Shown: positions 51,414 to 62,368, counted from the first letter of the stretch. The stretch is DNA of 64,000 nt from Oscarella lobularis (GCF_947507565.1 NC_089180.1:2356001-2420000), one strand, 5' to 3'. The notes: generated by a model not told the origin, from the sequence alone. Numbers and translations are program-made.

Positions 51414-51812
51414 TTAAATCAAATTCTTCTGGCGAAGTTCTTCCACCACAGACGCAACTCGCTGCAAGAATGCTGCCGGACCGTAGAGAGAGTAGGTGCA
51501 CGGAATCTCAAGCCCATACCCTCCTCCTCGATTAACTCGGCTGCCTGTAATTCTAACCGTTCCTTTATTTAATTCTCGCCTTAGAAAATGAGAAAACAGT
51601 GGCGCTAAGTTGAATGGCACATGACCAACAACTGAACCGTCTCTGACGATGGCCACTGCGTTTCGGTCCTTTTCGTTTAGAGGATCTCTTTGCAATAGGA
51701 GGACGTCTCCAACTGCAGGACTCCAATCTTCTTTATAGATGTGATATCCTCTCACGAAAGATGGTATTTCGATGTAGGTAGTGTCCGGCAGAGTACCAGG
51801 CTGGCTAGCCAT
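51414..51812 (-). CDS. Stand-alone HIRAN-domain protein carried by the Tigger
   Basis: 132 residues, complete. The HIRAN pattern is clear: FVRGYHIYKEDWSPAVGDVL, LLQRDPLNEKDRNAVAIV (L-x-R-x-P-x-N-x-x-D-x-N-A), then SVVGHVPFNLAPLFSHFLRR and GGGYGLEIPCTYSLYG. In HLTF and Rad5 the HIRAN domain binds 3' single-stranded DNA ends at stalled forks; here it is the whole protein, without helicase or RING. The start ATG (51812) is 65 bp from the transposase ATG, so both probably share a promoter. Its role in the element is unknown; binding of transposon ends or repair intermediates is inference. A partial copy sits in the second Tigger at 19.3-19.6 kb. Confidence 0.8.
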   Translation of the reverse strand: MASQPGTLPDTTYIEIPSFVRGYHIYKEDWSPAVGDVLLLQRDPLNEKDRNAVAIVRDGSVVGHVPFNLAPLFSHFLRRELNKGTVRITGSRVNRGGGYGLEIPCTYSLYGPAAFLQRVASVVEELRQKNLI

Positions 51813-51877
51813 CTTTGAAGCCCGCGGTCGTCTTTAGCGTGCGCGGCTTTTGCACGTGTTTTGCACAAGAGAAAGCG
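51813..51877. promoter_or_regulatory. Probable bidirectional promoter between HIRAN and transposase
   Basis: Only 65 bp separate the two divergent start codons, with no TATA box seen; the sequence is GC-rich with a cacgtg E-box-like site (tgcacgtgtt near 51851). An upstream in-frame ATG at 51815 would shorten the gap to 2 bp, but its 21 extra residues (Cys-rich) look unlike family starts. Confidence 0.45.
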
Positions 51878-53500
51878 ATGTCTCGCCCGACGTTGCCAAC
51901 AAGAAAGAGAAAGCATCTTACGCTCAAAACGAAGATTGAAGTCATCAAGGCGGCAGAGAGCGATCCTCGTCTCACTCTGAGAGCATTGGCGGAGCGGTTT
52001 GACTGCAGCAAAACCCAAATTGGAACAACGCTGAAAAAGAAAGAGCAGTACCTAGAGCAATATGAAAGCAACCTTTCAAGTACAGCAATCCAACTCCGAC
52101 AAAAGGCTCGAAAGTCAAAATTCGAAGATGTCAACGATCGCTTGTACGAGTGGTATGTTATGGCTTCGTCGAAAAATATCTATCCCGGAGGGCCGCAGTT
52201 GATAGAAAAAGCCAAGGAGATTGCTGAACGCTTGGGTATCAATGACTTTCGGGGTTCAAATGGCTGGCTTCAGAAGTGGAAAACAAGGCTTAACCTTAGG
52301 CAGGTCACAATTTGTGGCGAATCTGGGACTGTTCGGGGAGACACCGTTCAGTCTTGGAAAGAGAGGCTCCCAGAACTCCTAACAGGCTACAGCGCAAAAG
52401 ACATCTACAATTTTGACGAGACAGGCTGTTTCTGGAAGGCTCTGCCTGACAAGGGCTTTGCGAGAAGAGGAGAGAAATGCCATGGAGGTAAACAGAAAAA
52501 GCATCGAATGACAGTAGCATTATTCGTGAATGGAGAAGGAGGAAAAGAAACTCCCATCGTTGTCTGGCAGTCTTGTACCCCAAGATGCTTCAAAGGAATC
52601 AATAAAGCTTCTCTGCCAGTGAAATACTTTAACCAGCCAAAGTCTTGGATGACAAGTAAAATCTTTGAAGAAATTTTAGCAGCTTTCAACAGGCGCATGA
52701 GCACACAAAACAGATCGGTCTTGCTGCTCTTGGACAATGCAGCGTGTCATCCGCCGGAATGTCAGACAAAATACAGCAATGTGAGACTCTTGTTCCTACC
52801 TCCAAATACAACTTCAAAATTGCAACCTCTCGACCTCGGCATAATACAGAATTTCAAGGTTCATTACAAAAAATCTTTGCTTCGATACGTCTTAGCAAAG
52901 ATTGAGGAAAGTGATACTCCGTCTGATGTGATTAAGTCTGTGACTATTCTTACTGCAATCCGCTGGGTGGCTAAAGCTTGGCGTGATGTCCAACCTGACA
53001 CAATCATTAAGTGTTTCAGAAATGCTGGAGTTTTGAGTAGTGACATGACCGTTGTTCGAGTAGACGAAGCCGACATGTTCACAGATTTAGGTGACGAAAA
53101 CGATCTTGCACAGCTTATGCAAGAAACTGTTGGTTCAGAAGGTTGCAATGTAGCTGAATACATTCAAGGAGAAGAAAATGTTCCAGTGTGTTTTGAAGCT
53201 GATGATGAGAACTGGGAAGATAACTTTATGCAGTCATTGGACCAAGCCAATCACTCAGACGTCGTTGAAATAGATTCTGATTCCGAAGATGAAGACGAGG
53301 TCCAAGGCAACAATGAAGAGCGAGAAATAGCTACTAAAAGTTTTGGAGAAGCCATGACGAGTCTTGAGGATGTTGAAGAGTTTTTAAAAAGCAAAGGCTG
53401 TTACGACGAAGCAAACATGGTTGCTTCTTGTGTAGATCGCGTTGCCATGTGTAAGTGTCAAAAAACAAAGCAGAAACATATTTTAGATTACTTCTCGTAG
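51878..53500 (+). CDS. Tigger transposase, intact, with C-terminal PIP box
   Basis: 540 residues from the preferred ATG (MSRPTLPTRKRKHLTLKTKI). Residues about 10-60 are the Psq/CENP-B N-terminal HTH (RALAERFDCSKTQIGTTLKK); about 80-150 the second HTH (GSNGWLQKWKTRLNLRQVTI). The DDE_1 core has Asp180 (IYNFDETGCFW), Asp286 (VLLLLDNAACHPP) and Asp319 (KLQPLDLGI), the last two 32 residues apart. The C-terminal region is acidic (EIDSDSEDEDEVQ) and ends KQKHILDYFS, where Gln532, Ile535, Tyr538 and Phe539 form a textbook PCNA-interacting motif. pogo transposase is known to bind PCNA through such a motif. It would cut and paste elements with CAGTAGAACC ends into TA. Confidence 0.92.
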   Translation: MSRPTLPTRKRKHLTLKTKIEVIKAAESDPRLTLRALAERFDCSKTQIGTTLKKKEQYLEQYESNLSSTAIQLRQKARKSKFEDVNDRLYEWYVMASSKNIYPGGPQLIEKAKEIAERLGINDFRGSNGWLQKWKTRLNLRQVTICGESGTVRGDTVQSWKERLPELLTGYSAKDIYNFDETGCFWKALPDKGFARRGEKCHGGKQKKHRMTVALFVNGEGGKETPIVVWQSCTPRCFKGINKASLPVKYFNQPKSWMTSKIFEEILAAFNRRMSTQNRSVLLLLDNAACHPPECQTKYSNVRLLFLPPNTTSKLQPLDLGIIQNFKVHYKKSLLRYVLAKIEESDTPSDVIKSVTILTAIRWVAKAWRDVQPDTIIKCFRNAGVLSSDMTVVRVDEADMFTDLGDENDLAQLMQETVGSEGCNVAEYIQGEENVPVCFEADDENWEDNFMQSLDQANHSDVVEIDSDSEDEDEVQGNNEEREIATKSFGEAMTSLEDVEEFLKSKGCYDEANMVASCVDRVAMCKCQKTKQKHILDYFS

Positions 53501-53622
53501 TTGTTGTAAGAAAAGTAAAAGGATAAGTAAACAAAATATGACAGCCCTCTTAGAGCGGACAACCTTTCTATAGCGGACAAAAAACGTCGTCCCAAAGTGT
53601 CCGCTATTGAGAGGTTCTACTG
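53495..53622. repeat. Right end of the Tigger
   Basis: Contains tagagcggacaacc, tatagcggacaaa and the terminal gctattgagaggttctactg. It matches 19041-19170 closely in reverse. Confidence 0.85.
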
Positions 53623-53624
53623 TA

Positions 53625-54747
53625 CTTGCAAGTGCCATACGCACTTTAAAGTCTTAAAAAAAAACTTGTTTAAATTTATTATAGATTAAGCAGCTTCACG
53701 CCGAACTGCTACTGGTCTTGGCGAAAAAACAAATCATTTGTGAGCCAGCCCATCCTGCCGTGACGAAAAGCCTCACGGACAATAAGATGCGTCTACGCTA
53801 TAGCATGCCCGACGCCTTTTCAGAAGCAGAGTGCAAAACAATTGCGACGTATGTCTTAAAACATGGCACTCACGCCGATACCGATGAAATCTAACGCAGC
53901 TTGATTTTTGAATTCTCAGGTGAATCGATTTTTTGCAATGAAATGATTGACAGACTGTAGTCCCAAGCCGCATGAGATGCTGTATGTAGGAGTGGTCACG
54001 TCCATACACTCCGACGTCAACGTCTATTTCTCCAATTGACCTAACTCCACGATTCGTCTCCGTTATCGTGAGCTTCACTAATTGGAATTTCGCAAATAAT
54101 AGTCAAAATTCTATAGACGAGATTATCCTTTTCAATTTTGTCAAACAACATCCTCACAGCTCCTCGCATTTTAGCATTTTTTCACGAACGGTACAAAGCA
54201 CGGCCTCGTAAATTTGCTAGTGCTGCTCCCGTACAGTACTTGCGGTCAGAATTCGCGTCATATCATTGATCGCCCTTATTACAAACGGAGCGTCTTTTCA
54301 CATGCCCATTCCTACTGTCCAGGTATGCCAGCAATGCAGTTTAGATTTTCCATCATTGAGGTTTTTTATAATGTAGCATTCATTGCAAAAAAGTTTGATC
54401 TTTCTATGTTTAGCCCTATTTCTCACTCGAATCAAGATGCCGATATAGGATCCGATCATGATGGCTGACTACAGCTGCCACATTGTATTCTTTTTGGACA
54501 GAAAAATATGAAATTGTTTTATTTTATCGGCAAGTGCGATAGCTTGCACGTGCGCGCGGTTCGAATTTCTTTCCAACAATTTTTTGTCCCCTTTCCTAAA
54601 GCGACTTCTATTAACTTCTCTCCTAGACAGATGCAAAGCTATGACCGCAATCCCAAAGCGGGTAATGTCAACAAATTACGTACCGCTTATCATTTTTGTG
54701 GATTGACTTTATCTCTACCCTTGCAATTTTGACGGCCATTTTCAGCA
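53625..54747. other. No supported gene
   Basis: Short frames on both strands, none with a motif. Confidence 0.4.
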
Positions 54748-54862
54748 AATATATTATTCATCAATGAACGTATTCATCAGTCATCAATGGTATATTCATC
54801 ATTCATCAATGATTATTCATCATTCATCAATAAACCTATTCATCATTGATGAATACATACAT
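54748..54862. repeat. ATTCATC minisatellite
   Basis: Five or six imperfect copies of tattcatcattcatcaatg, ending in an inverted unit (cattgatgaatac). Confidence 0.9.
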
Positions 54863-55660
54863 GTTCACTATTTTTGACCCTGATATAGCGCCATATGATT
54901 CGATGTGATTCACAGGTAATCTTGAAAATCTATCGGCATTCGCATGTTTCTGCGATGAGCGATATGTAATCAAGTAAATGTAAGCAGAAGGTAATACATA
55001 TAGCTCAACGTTGGAGTCGAGCAGCGGCCAATACAGATTTTTTTTGCCTAAAAATTTTGGTAAGAGGCTGATGATCAGTGATCAGTTCGAATTGTCGGCC
55101 GTATAGATAAATGTGAAATTTATTCACTCCAAGAATTATTACCAAGAGCTTCTTTATCAATTTGTGAATAATTCTACTCTAACTTGGATAGACGAGGTTT
55201 TTTCGCGGTAGGGCCCCCTTTTTTTGTCCCTTATTGACATATTATATGCACTCGAACTGTTAAGTGTATGACATAAACGTTTTTGCCGGTTCTTTGGTAA
55301 GACACCCGTTGAAATCGATTTTTGTACCGCGTTATTTACCAAACAAATCATTTAAAGAATAAATTGCACTACATGTATTGCTGCCATAGATGAGTCTAAT
55401 TTTTGTTGATCTAGGCAATAAGGAAATCTTCAATGTTGTTCTGCATCCTGGCAATCAGGCTGAACGTTCCTATCAGAGAGGAGCGCCCGACAACATGTTG
55501 ACGAAATCGCTGGAGGACCCGTCGTTTATAAAATTGCGTATCAAACAGTGAAAGACGAACCCGTTCCGTCTCGGCGTGTCAGTTGCAAGACTCGCACGCG
55601 CGCAGATGAGCCCGTTGAAGCGCTGCTAAGAATTGGTCATCAAACTAACGCAGTATCTAG
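54863..55660. other. No supported gene
   Basis: AT-rich, with a few short frames. Confidence 0.4.
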
Positions 55661-56928
55661 TCAAACGGTCTTTGCTCTCAGCACGGTAGCACTGTCAGGT
55701 AAGTAGAGAAAGCCGAGACTGAACGTCACATTAAGATTTAAAAGGATGCTGCTGAGGACCAACACGATGTTGTAAATTCTGGAATGCAGCTTCTTAGCAC
55801 CGGTAAAGTACAAGTAAAAGCAAATAACTCTGACGATCCGACGAGATGCTTTGATCACAAATTCGCCAATATCTGTAATAAATGAATAGCCGAGGAGGAA
55901 GATAGAGCTACGATTGGACTTTTGTTTTCTGCCAGCTTTGGTCCCACAGGAAGTGGACAAAAATATGCGTATTTCTGCCTGAAGAATGATATGTTTAGTT
56001 TCGATCGTATTGCTTGAAACTGTGGTTGTTTGTGGTGTTGTGCTTGCCATTTTAGGATGAGACCGCGTTGGATATTGCCTAGAATAGCATTGGAAAAGAG
56101 CAGGAGCGATGCAAACGCCATGACAATAAGGAAAAATGTCCTCCTAAATTTCGCGTAGCAGATCGCGTTAGATGCCGATCTCTTCTGCAGCGTCAACGTT
56201 TACATCTGCATCTGCTACTTCTGTTGTCAGCAGCAACTGGTTAGCCTGCTGAAGCGCCGAAGGCATGACATTTTTACTCTACTAGTAAAAGCGACAATAG
56301 TAGAATTAGAAAGTTATCCGAGATCCGACTCAAAACTCTCATTATTGACTCAGTGTCTGACTTGCGAGCGCGAGCCCCACCAGACCCTGGGATAATGCGC
56401 ACACTCTACTTGTGTCTCAAGCCAATTAGAGCCAATTATATACGTCATCGCGAACAACAGCGACTGCGGCCGCGAACTGCTAGAGAGGGGTAGCCAAGTT
56501 GACGCCGAGACAGTAGCCTAGCAAGCTAGGCCCTTCTCCTCTGATCCCACGCGACGTGAGCGGTGGTTACGCCCACCAGGTCACGCGCGTAGGGCCTGGC
56601 TTGCGAGACAGCACTCTCAACTTCGTCTAAACATTCGTCTAAACATAGGCAGAGATTAAGGAGAGACCAACTGTAAACGTCAGCGAAGAACGTATAGGTA
56701 AAGAGCATCCAATAAGAAACCCATACAGGCGAGCGTCCCTACAATTGCAAGGTCTGAAGCAAGGCGTTCGCAGATAGCTCGACGCCCACAAAACATTTTC
56801 GAATACACTCCGGCGAATAGCAGTACCAGTGCCAAATCTGCGAACTCAGCTTTTCCCAGTAGAGAAATCTTAATCGTAATATGCGCATTTACGGCCATTA
56901 CAAGTGAACTATACACGCTCGTTTCCAC
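55661..56928 (-). pseudogene. Degraded multi-pass membrane protein, perhaps receptor-like
   Basis: Hydrophobic helices appear in order in changing frames: TIKISLLGKAEF and LALVLLFAGVYSKMF, SDLAIVGTLACMGFLLDALY (from 56928), then RRTFFLIVMAFASLLLFSNA (56196 frame), IFLLGYSFITDIGEF, and NIVLVLSSILLNLNVTFSLG near 55,730. The pattern fits several membrane passes with loops, as in a 7TM receptor, but no DRY or NPxxY motif is clear. A short palindromic element interrupts it at about 56,510-56,613. Confidence 0.3.
56508..56613. mobile_element. Short palindromic element (about 105 bp)
   Basis: The ends tagcctagcaagctaggccc and gggcctggcttgcgagaca pair in reverse with a few mismatches; the middle is GC-rich with cacgcgacgtgagcgg. 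It resembles the GCGAGAC-ended hairpin at 62.3 kb. Confidence 0.5.
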
Positions 56929-58583
56929 GTCAACTCTATTTTGACATATTTATCAGCGCTTGTGATAAATAACCGCCGCAGTACCGGAGTGTATTGATTT
57001 TTGTATACCCTATTGTGTCCATACGTCATGATGCGCGGGCAAAAAGGCGTAGAAGGGGTGAAAACAAACCAGACCCTTTCTCGCAGGAACGGAGCATCCA
57101 AAGGATTAGGGTTTAACCCTAACCTAGGTGAAACCTAGGGCAACGAGTTTGCAATCTTGAATAAAAAGTCGTTTCCGTGAATAAGAAACAATTGTCACGC
57201 CATTCCAGAGTTTTTCTATGCTACTCGCGATCGAGCTCAAACCGGTAAAAACCCAAAAAATTTTAGGAGACTGTTAACCGGTACGGTCGTCTTCAAGTGC
57301 GTCTCCCGATGAAAAACGGTCAGGAATAAGTGAGTTACCCCAAAATGCTTCAACCAATGACAGAATTTAAGTGCAATGTTGAAAAAAGCCGTACCGCACG
57401 CTGCAAATGCACTTTAATGAAGTGCATCTATGCTACATGCATGCGTTGAACCCATCTTGTGCGACAAAGATCTTTCAATTTTAGAACTTTAGATGTTTGT
57501 GCAAACTTTGATATAGCTTTTCAAATAACGTCGGCAAAAGAATTAGCGATACAATTCGCGAAAAGTTCACGATTTGTCAGAAAGTCGCTCATCAAAGAAC
57601 GGGAAGCGGCAAGTTAGCAAAGAGCAAATAAAAAGCGATGACAATGGCGAGCACGGCTACTTAAACAACGGCAATGGTGGCGCATTTTGTAGCGAGAGGT
57701 GTGCTATTGTGATACCAAGTAAGTGTATTTAGGTAAATAGCGTGGTATGCTATAAAAATATCAAAGTTAATTCGAAATGAACGTATGAATAGCGTGTCCT
57801 CTTTCGCTGTAACGTTGTTTTCGCTGGTCCAAGAGAGACCACTTTCTCATACGTGAAAGTTCTTTTTCGTACCGAGCTTAATACAGTATCAGAAATTTTA
57901 CCTTTTTGACAATATTCTACTTTACAGCACTGTCTACTGAGTTCTTAGTGTTATCTTTTTTCGTTAAGATGAAAATTGGCCGAGCTCTTTTGGAGTTGTA
58001 TGTCTTGGTAGCGCTAAAGGTTCTTCACCCAAGAATATTGCGTTTTGAATTTTCCAAGCTCTGTTTATTTCGCTCATCATTTTTTGCGTCTACATCGCGT
58101 GAGATCGCTCATCTTCCGTTGCGTACGCGGCGTGCAACCAGGGCTGACTCTTTAGCTGGCAAGGGACGCTAGACTAACGGCTAAATACGTCCAGTGTATA
58201 GCAAGAACGTATTTATAAGTAAATCGGTTGTAGCCATAGACGATAAGCTCACAAGATTGACTTGGTTTTGCCCACTGGTTGTGTAGACTCTATAGATCAA
58301 AGTAGTGTATTGTGCCGAAAATGTGTCTTAGTCTGTAATGGTATTTGTAATGGTATTCGAAATTCCATCATAGCTGTAAAATACAGTATGCGTTTGGCTA
58401 ATCTAAAGGCACATTAACCTTTATCACAGTAGGTTTCTGTTATGCTTTGTCTTTGTAATTCATCTGAATAACGCCATTATTAGACATGGATAAAGGAGAA
58501 ATCCAAGTCAACCGAGAAAAAGTAAAACTTTTCTAAATTATAATCTTATTGATTTACGTAGAAAGGGATGCACTAAAAAAGAT
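56929..58583. other. No supported gene
   Basis: Includes a head-to-head ttagggtttaaccctaa at about 57107 and cctaggtgaaacctagg just after. Otherwise AT-rich. Confidence 0.4.
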
Positions 58584-58782
58584 ACCGTATAGCGCAAAAT
58601 ATTCGCGAGAGACAACATTCGCGAATTTGCCTAGGAAGGAACTTCGCGAGGAAAACTTTCGCGGTTGTCAGGGCCCTACTTATGCTGTTTGTAAAAATCT
58701 AAAATTTTGCGACAAAAAACTTTCGCAAAGGGAAAAAAATTTCGCAAAAGTTTTCTCTCGCGAATATTTTGCGCTATACGGT
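58584..58782. mobile_element. 199-bp palindromic element with ACCGTATAGCGC ends
   Basis: The ends (58584-58612 and 58754-58782, starting accgtatagcgcaaaatatt) are perfect inverted repeats of 29 bp. Inside are further ttcgcga and ttcgcaaa motifs in both directions, so almost the whole element can fold on itself. No coding capacity. Confidence 0.85.
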
Positions 58783-59910
58783 GTCCGTGATGTAAATTAT
58801 TTTATAAACTGTGGTAACGCATTTTATGAGCTTGCTGGCTTGTTCTCAGCACTTGCTTGCTTCCTGGTTTGGTACACAACAAGACTGAATCTCTATTACG
58901 TTGACGACGTCAATTGGACGCTAATCTGGAAATGGGACAATAGGTGAATAAATTACTAACTTACTTTTCCGCTTATCGTCTATAGGTTAGCGAATTCTGG
59001 TGCATTCCTGTTCAATTGAGGTTGATTGTTGCGAATCTTTGCTTTTCAGACAAATATAAATCTGGTTATTTCTTTAGCGTCAAAGAGGCTTTTAAAAAAA
59101 TTTCAGAAGTTGGGCGGTTAAGGAGTTGAAAGATTGAGAGGATGAGAGATTAAGGATTTATAGCTGTTTTCTTCCCGTTTCTTCCTGCTCCTTGATCTTT
59201 TTCTATTTGCTTGCTAAATTTATTACAGAAAATTGATCTCGCAGATCAGGCATATTATTTCATTTTTTACCTTTGGATTAAAGCTCAATAGGCTTTTAAA
59301 GAATACGTTAAAAAATTAAAAAACAGATGCGTTGCATAGTTGGCGAGTCGTGAATATCGGCTATTTGCTCAATTAAACGTTTTTGCTGCGCGATGCCAAA
59401 ACTCGATCAAAACGCAGCTGAGAAAACAATTAAGCAACACCAAGAAAAAGGTCCCTTCCACGTCGCAAGTGTGCTTGGCTGAATTAAAAGAGCCAGTCAA
59501 AAAAGAAAACAAGACACGGCAAGTTCCTAATACGACAACACTATATGCAGAAAGTCATTTGAACGGAGGTACGCGTTGCATGCAGTTAAACAAACATACA
59601 GTCCCTTCTAAGTATATGTTACACAACTGCGGGGAGTGGGATACGCCGTTTAGAGTTTGAGGAGGGGAGTTTGGCCCGAGGCGGAGCCGAGAGCCAATTG
59701 CGAGTCCATCAGGAGCGCGAATTCAAACGCGAATTTAACGCGGTCTGCTACTTTTCACCCGGTTGAGTGGTGTATACGCCGAGAAAAAACCACTCTAATA
59801 AGCGCTTCTGTTTGGCTCGCAACCTGGTGCCGTTATATAAGTAAAGATAAATGTGCAGAAAGGGAAAACGACGACACTGACAGTGTCTGACCAGAGGAAA
59901 GAAAACAAAT
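58783..59910. other. No supported gene
   Basis: A 106-codon plus frame at 59340 is basic and lacks motifs. Confidence 0.35.
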
Positions 59911-60080
59911 AATAAGAATTGGCTCAAACGTTTGCGGCGGAAATGCAGATATAGGCAGCCTCGCCGATCCTTTCAGTCTTGTGATTCCGCTGATTAGACG
60001 GCGTTTGGAAGATGATTTCCTGTCTTAAGCGCTCAGCGCGTTTTAATTTGCTAAAAACACTTGTTCACGGAAGATGGTAA
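59911..60080 (-). pseudogene. Diverged copy of the 47.8-kb coding block
   Basis: About 165 bp match 47,785-47,950 on the same strand, including ggctcaaacg, cagatataggca and cttgttcacggaagatggta. A TAA breaks the frame after NALSA. Confidence 0.55.
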
Positions 60081-61698
60081 AAATTTGTGAGAAGCGAAAA
60101 ATCACAGGTGCAACACGTTCGGCTAGGAGTTGTGGTTGACGTTGTCGTGAGAACCGGAGTCGTTTTGACCGACCGCTGTCTCCTCCATGCACTGACCGAG
60201 GTTTGCTACTTATTCCCCAGGCGTTTTAACCAACACTGCTGTGCTAATATTGTTTACAAAGAATTGGGTCATCACGTGACCGTCTATGACGTTTTTATTA
60301 GCGACTTTCAGCAAAAAAACGAGACGAAGCTCTTAAAGACACGAGTTTTACGCACGTTTTAATCCTCGTCACGTCTTACTTTATTTCAACATGGCCTCAC
60401 AAAGATGTTGAAAATTGAGTGGGAATGAAGCGTGCGTCTGTATTTTTCTGCTCTAGGACGTAGCAGAAAAAAACTCATTAAGACTTGCGCTGGGTTAATA
60501 TAGCGCTCGTTATCTGTTACGTTTCGGTTTTCGGAGGATATTCAGTGGGCTGCTCGGTCTCTGAGTGAAGTGCTGTCATAATCTTGTAGAGACGCTGATT
60601 TCAATGCGTTTTCATCTAATGAATTCTGAATTGGATATTACTGTTGTTGAAAATGATGTGCTTATTCAAGGAATAATTTGTTATTGTTTTCAGCTCAGAT
60701 CGAAATTTCTCTATTAACCGTTTCTCACGAGCAGTTTACCGCGACCCATTCTACAAACTATGGCTGCCGTAGAGCGTGCAAGACAGCATGGATTTCCCGT
60801 GTCCTTGCTAAGTGGATTATTTAATTAAGGCATTCAACGTCCGGGTTCGAAGTCAGACTGAATAGAGAGTAGGTATTGCCGAAATAAGAGATAGTGCCGC
60901 AAACAGCAAAAAAATAATGCGAGACACGCAACGTCATTGTTACGTAAACATACGTAACAATGACGTCGTGATCTTTTAGGCAAATGATTTTTTAGACAGG
61001 TCTCACAACACGTGAGTTAGAATAATTACTGTCATGGCAACAATTATTGTCTTCGCTTAGGCTTGCGGTCCGCACTCTGCTAGCCGTGCTAGATTTTGTT
61101 TCGCGGGGCCTATTGAGAAAAATGGGCTCGCGCGCGCACCTATGTACGCGTTTCCCTGTTGCTTTTGTCTGCGTTGATCTTGACGTCCTTCTCGATAGTT
61201 CGGCACGTGGGTTCAGCTTGTTACAAACAGCATAAAGCGTTTGATTTCCCAAGCCGTAATCACAAAAATGGCCTCCTTAGTAGCCGCCTACCTTTTAAAT
61301 GCAGTTTTTTTGTCTACTGCATTACTTCTGCCAATATTAATGGATGCTCTGCTTGGTTCACTTTTTGTATTTAAGAATCCTCGTAAACCAATTGCCACCA
61401 GCAACTTGCTGATCAACAGCGAGCCACGCGATCACGCCCTCACTTCTTCCCTTACACGCTTCCCTTAAACTGGAGCAAAAGCCCTACGCTTCTCACTTTA
61501 CAGGCCCCCCGTAACCGGAGGGAACGCCTAATCTTTTGGTTGTTGCCCAGCACCCGATGCACGACTGTCAAGGAACGTCATTCTTCCTTATTTATCAAAC
61601 ATGTAAATAGACAAAAATACATGTAGTGCATCTCACAAACACGGATGCAATCCTTTCAGACAGGAAAACTAACACGTTTGCCCGCAAGTAACTACTAA
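60081..61698. other. No supported gene
   Basis: The plus frame at 60087-60362 and others show no domain. Confidence 0.4.
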
Positions 61699-62287
61699 AT
61701 GTTTTTCTTGATAAAATTCGATCCTCTTGCAGTCGCCTCCTCCGGAATCGCCGCAACACTCTCAACTGGCGGCAAAACAGCTCATTCTGTCTTTAAGCAA
61801 CCGCTCAACATCTGTCGCTACGATCGTCCTACCTGCACCATTCAAAAGAATACAGCGATCCAGACTTCTACGCTTAGCCAAGGTGATTATATGGGACGAA
61901 TGTACAATGGCCAACTAAAAGGCTCTCAAAGCACTAGATCGAAGTCTTCGCAAAATCCGCAAAACCGATGCGGTCATGGGAGGCTTACCACTCATACTAG
62001 CAAGAGACTTCAATTTAATACCGAAAAGCGCGAAAGCTAACAAAATCGCAGCCTGCCTGAAATCTTCCGCTTCCTTATGGCCCAAAGTCTGCACGCTTAG
62101 ATTGAGAACGAATATGAGAGCGCATGTGTTTGGGGACGCTCAATCCGGCGCCTACGCAGATCTTCTCATGCAAATCAGAAACGGCGAAATCGCGATCGAC
62201 CCGCAAGATGGCCTCATCAAACATTCCGTCAAGGAGTTACCATATGGTCAACATTCTATATATCGTTCCCCCGGAATCCGGGGGTAG
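61699..62287 (+). pseudogene. Helitron PIF1-type helicase fragment
   Basis: VASSGIAATLSTGGKTAHSV and FKQPLNIC (motif Ia region), then in another frame LRLAKVIIWDECTMAN (motif II), then MGGLPLILARDF where AGDFRQ is usual, and LKSSASLWPKVCTLRLRTNM, YADLLMQIRNGEIAIDPQDG. At least two frameshifts separate the blocks; motif I lies upstream and was not found. It ends at a palindrome (62268). Confidence 0.85.
62268..62284. repeat. 17-bp perfect palindrome
   Basis: cccccggaatccggggg: 8-bp stem around one base, right at the end of the helicase fragment and followed by tagcgg. A GC hairpin near the 3' end is a Helitron trait, but the CTRR terminus is not clear. Confidence 0.85.
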
Positions 62288-62315
62288 CGGCACACAAGAA
62301 GATAAAAAAAGTTCT

Positions 62316-62368
62316 CCAGACCCTTTCCCCTTGGTGAGAGTTAATATCACCAAGGAGGAAGGGTCTGG
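62316..62368. repeat. Hairpin element ccagaccctt...aagggtctgg
   Basis: The arms ccagaccctttccccttggtga and tcaccaaggaggaagggtctgg pair with one slip; the loop is gagttaata. It is followed by ctacgcgagacta. Related ends occur near 37.77 and 56.51 kb. Confidence 0.75.

Larger units (their letters stand above)
51131..53622. mobile_element. Complete Tigger (pogo superfamily) transposon with two divergent genes
   Basis: The left end CAGTAGAACCTCTAATAGCG (51131) and right end (reverse, CAGTAGAACCTCTCAATAGC) are matched inverted repeats; TA lies immediately outside both (51129-51130 and 53623-53624), the expected duplication. AGCGGACA-type motifs repeat inside each end. The 2,492-bp element holds a transposase gene (plus) and a HIRAN gene (minus) read away from a 65-bp centre. 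Neither gene shows a stop or frameshift, so the copy could be recent and active. A deletion derivative of the same family lies at 19.0 kb. Confidence 0.9.

Noticed and set aside
51805..52134. Minus frames overlapping the Tigger transposase start
   Set aside because: Antisense shadows of the transposase coding sequence, unlike the HIRAN frame, which lies outside it and has a known domain.
57100..57142. TTAGGGTTTAACCCTAA, telomere-like
   Set aside because: Only one unit in each direction; more likely a short palindrome than a fused telomere.
60838..60855. Possible tRNA B box (gggttcgaagtc)
   Set aside because: No matching A box, acceptor stem or cloverleaf around it.
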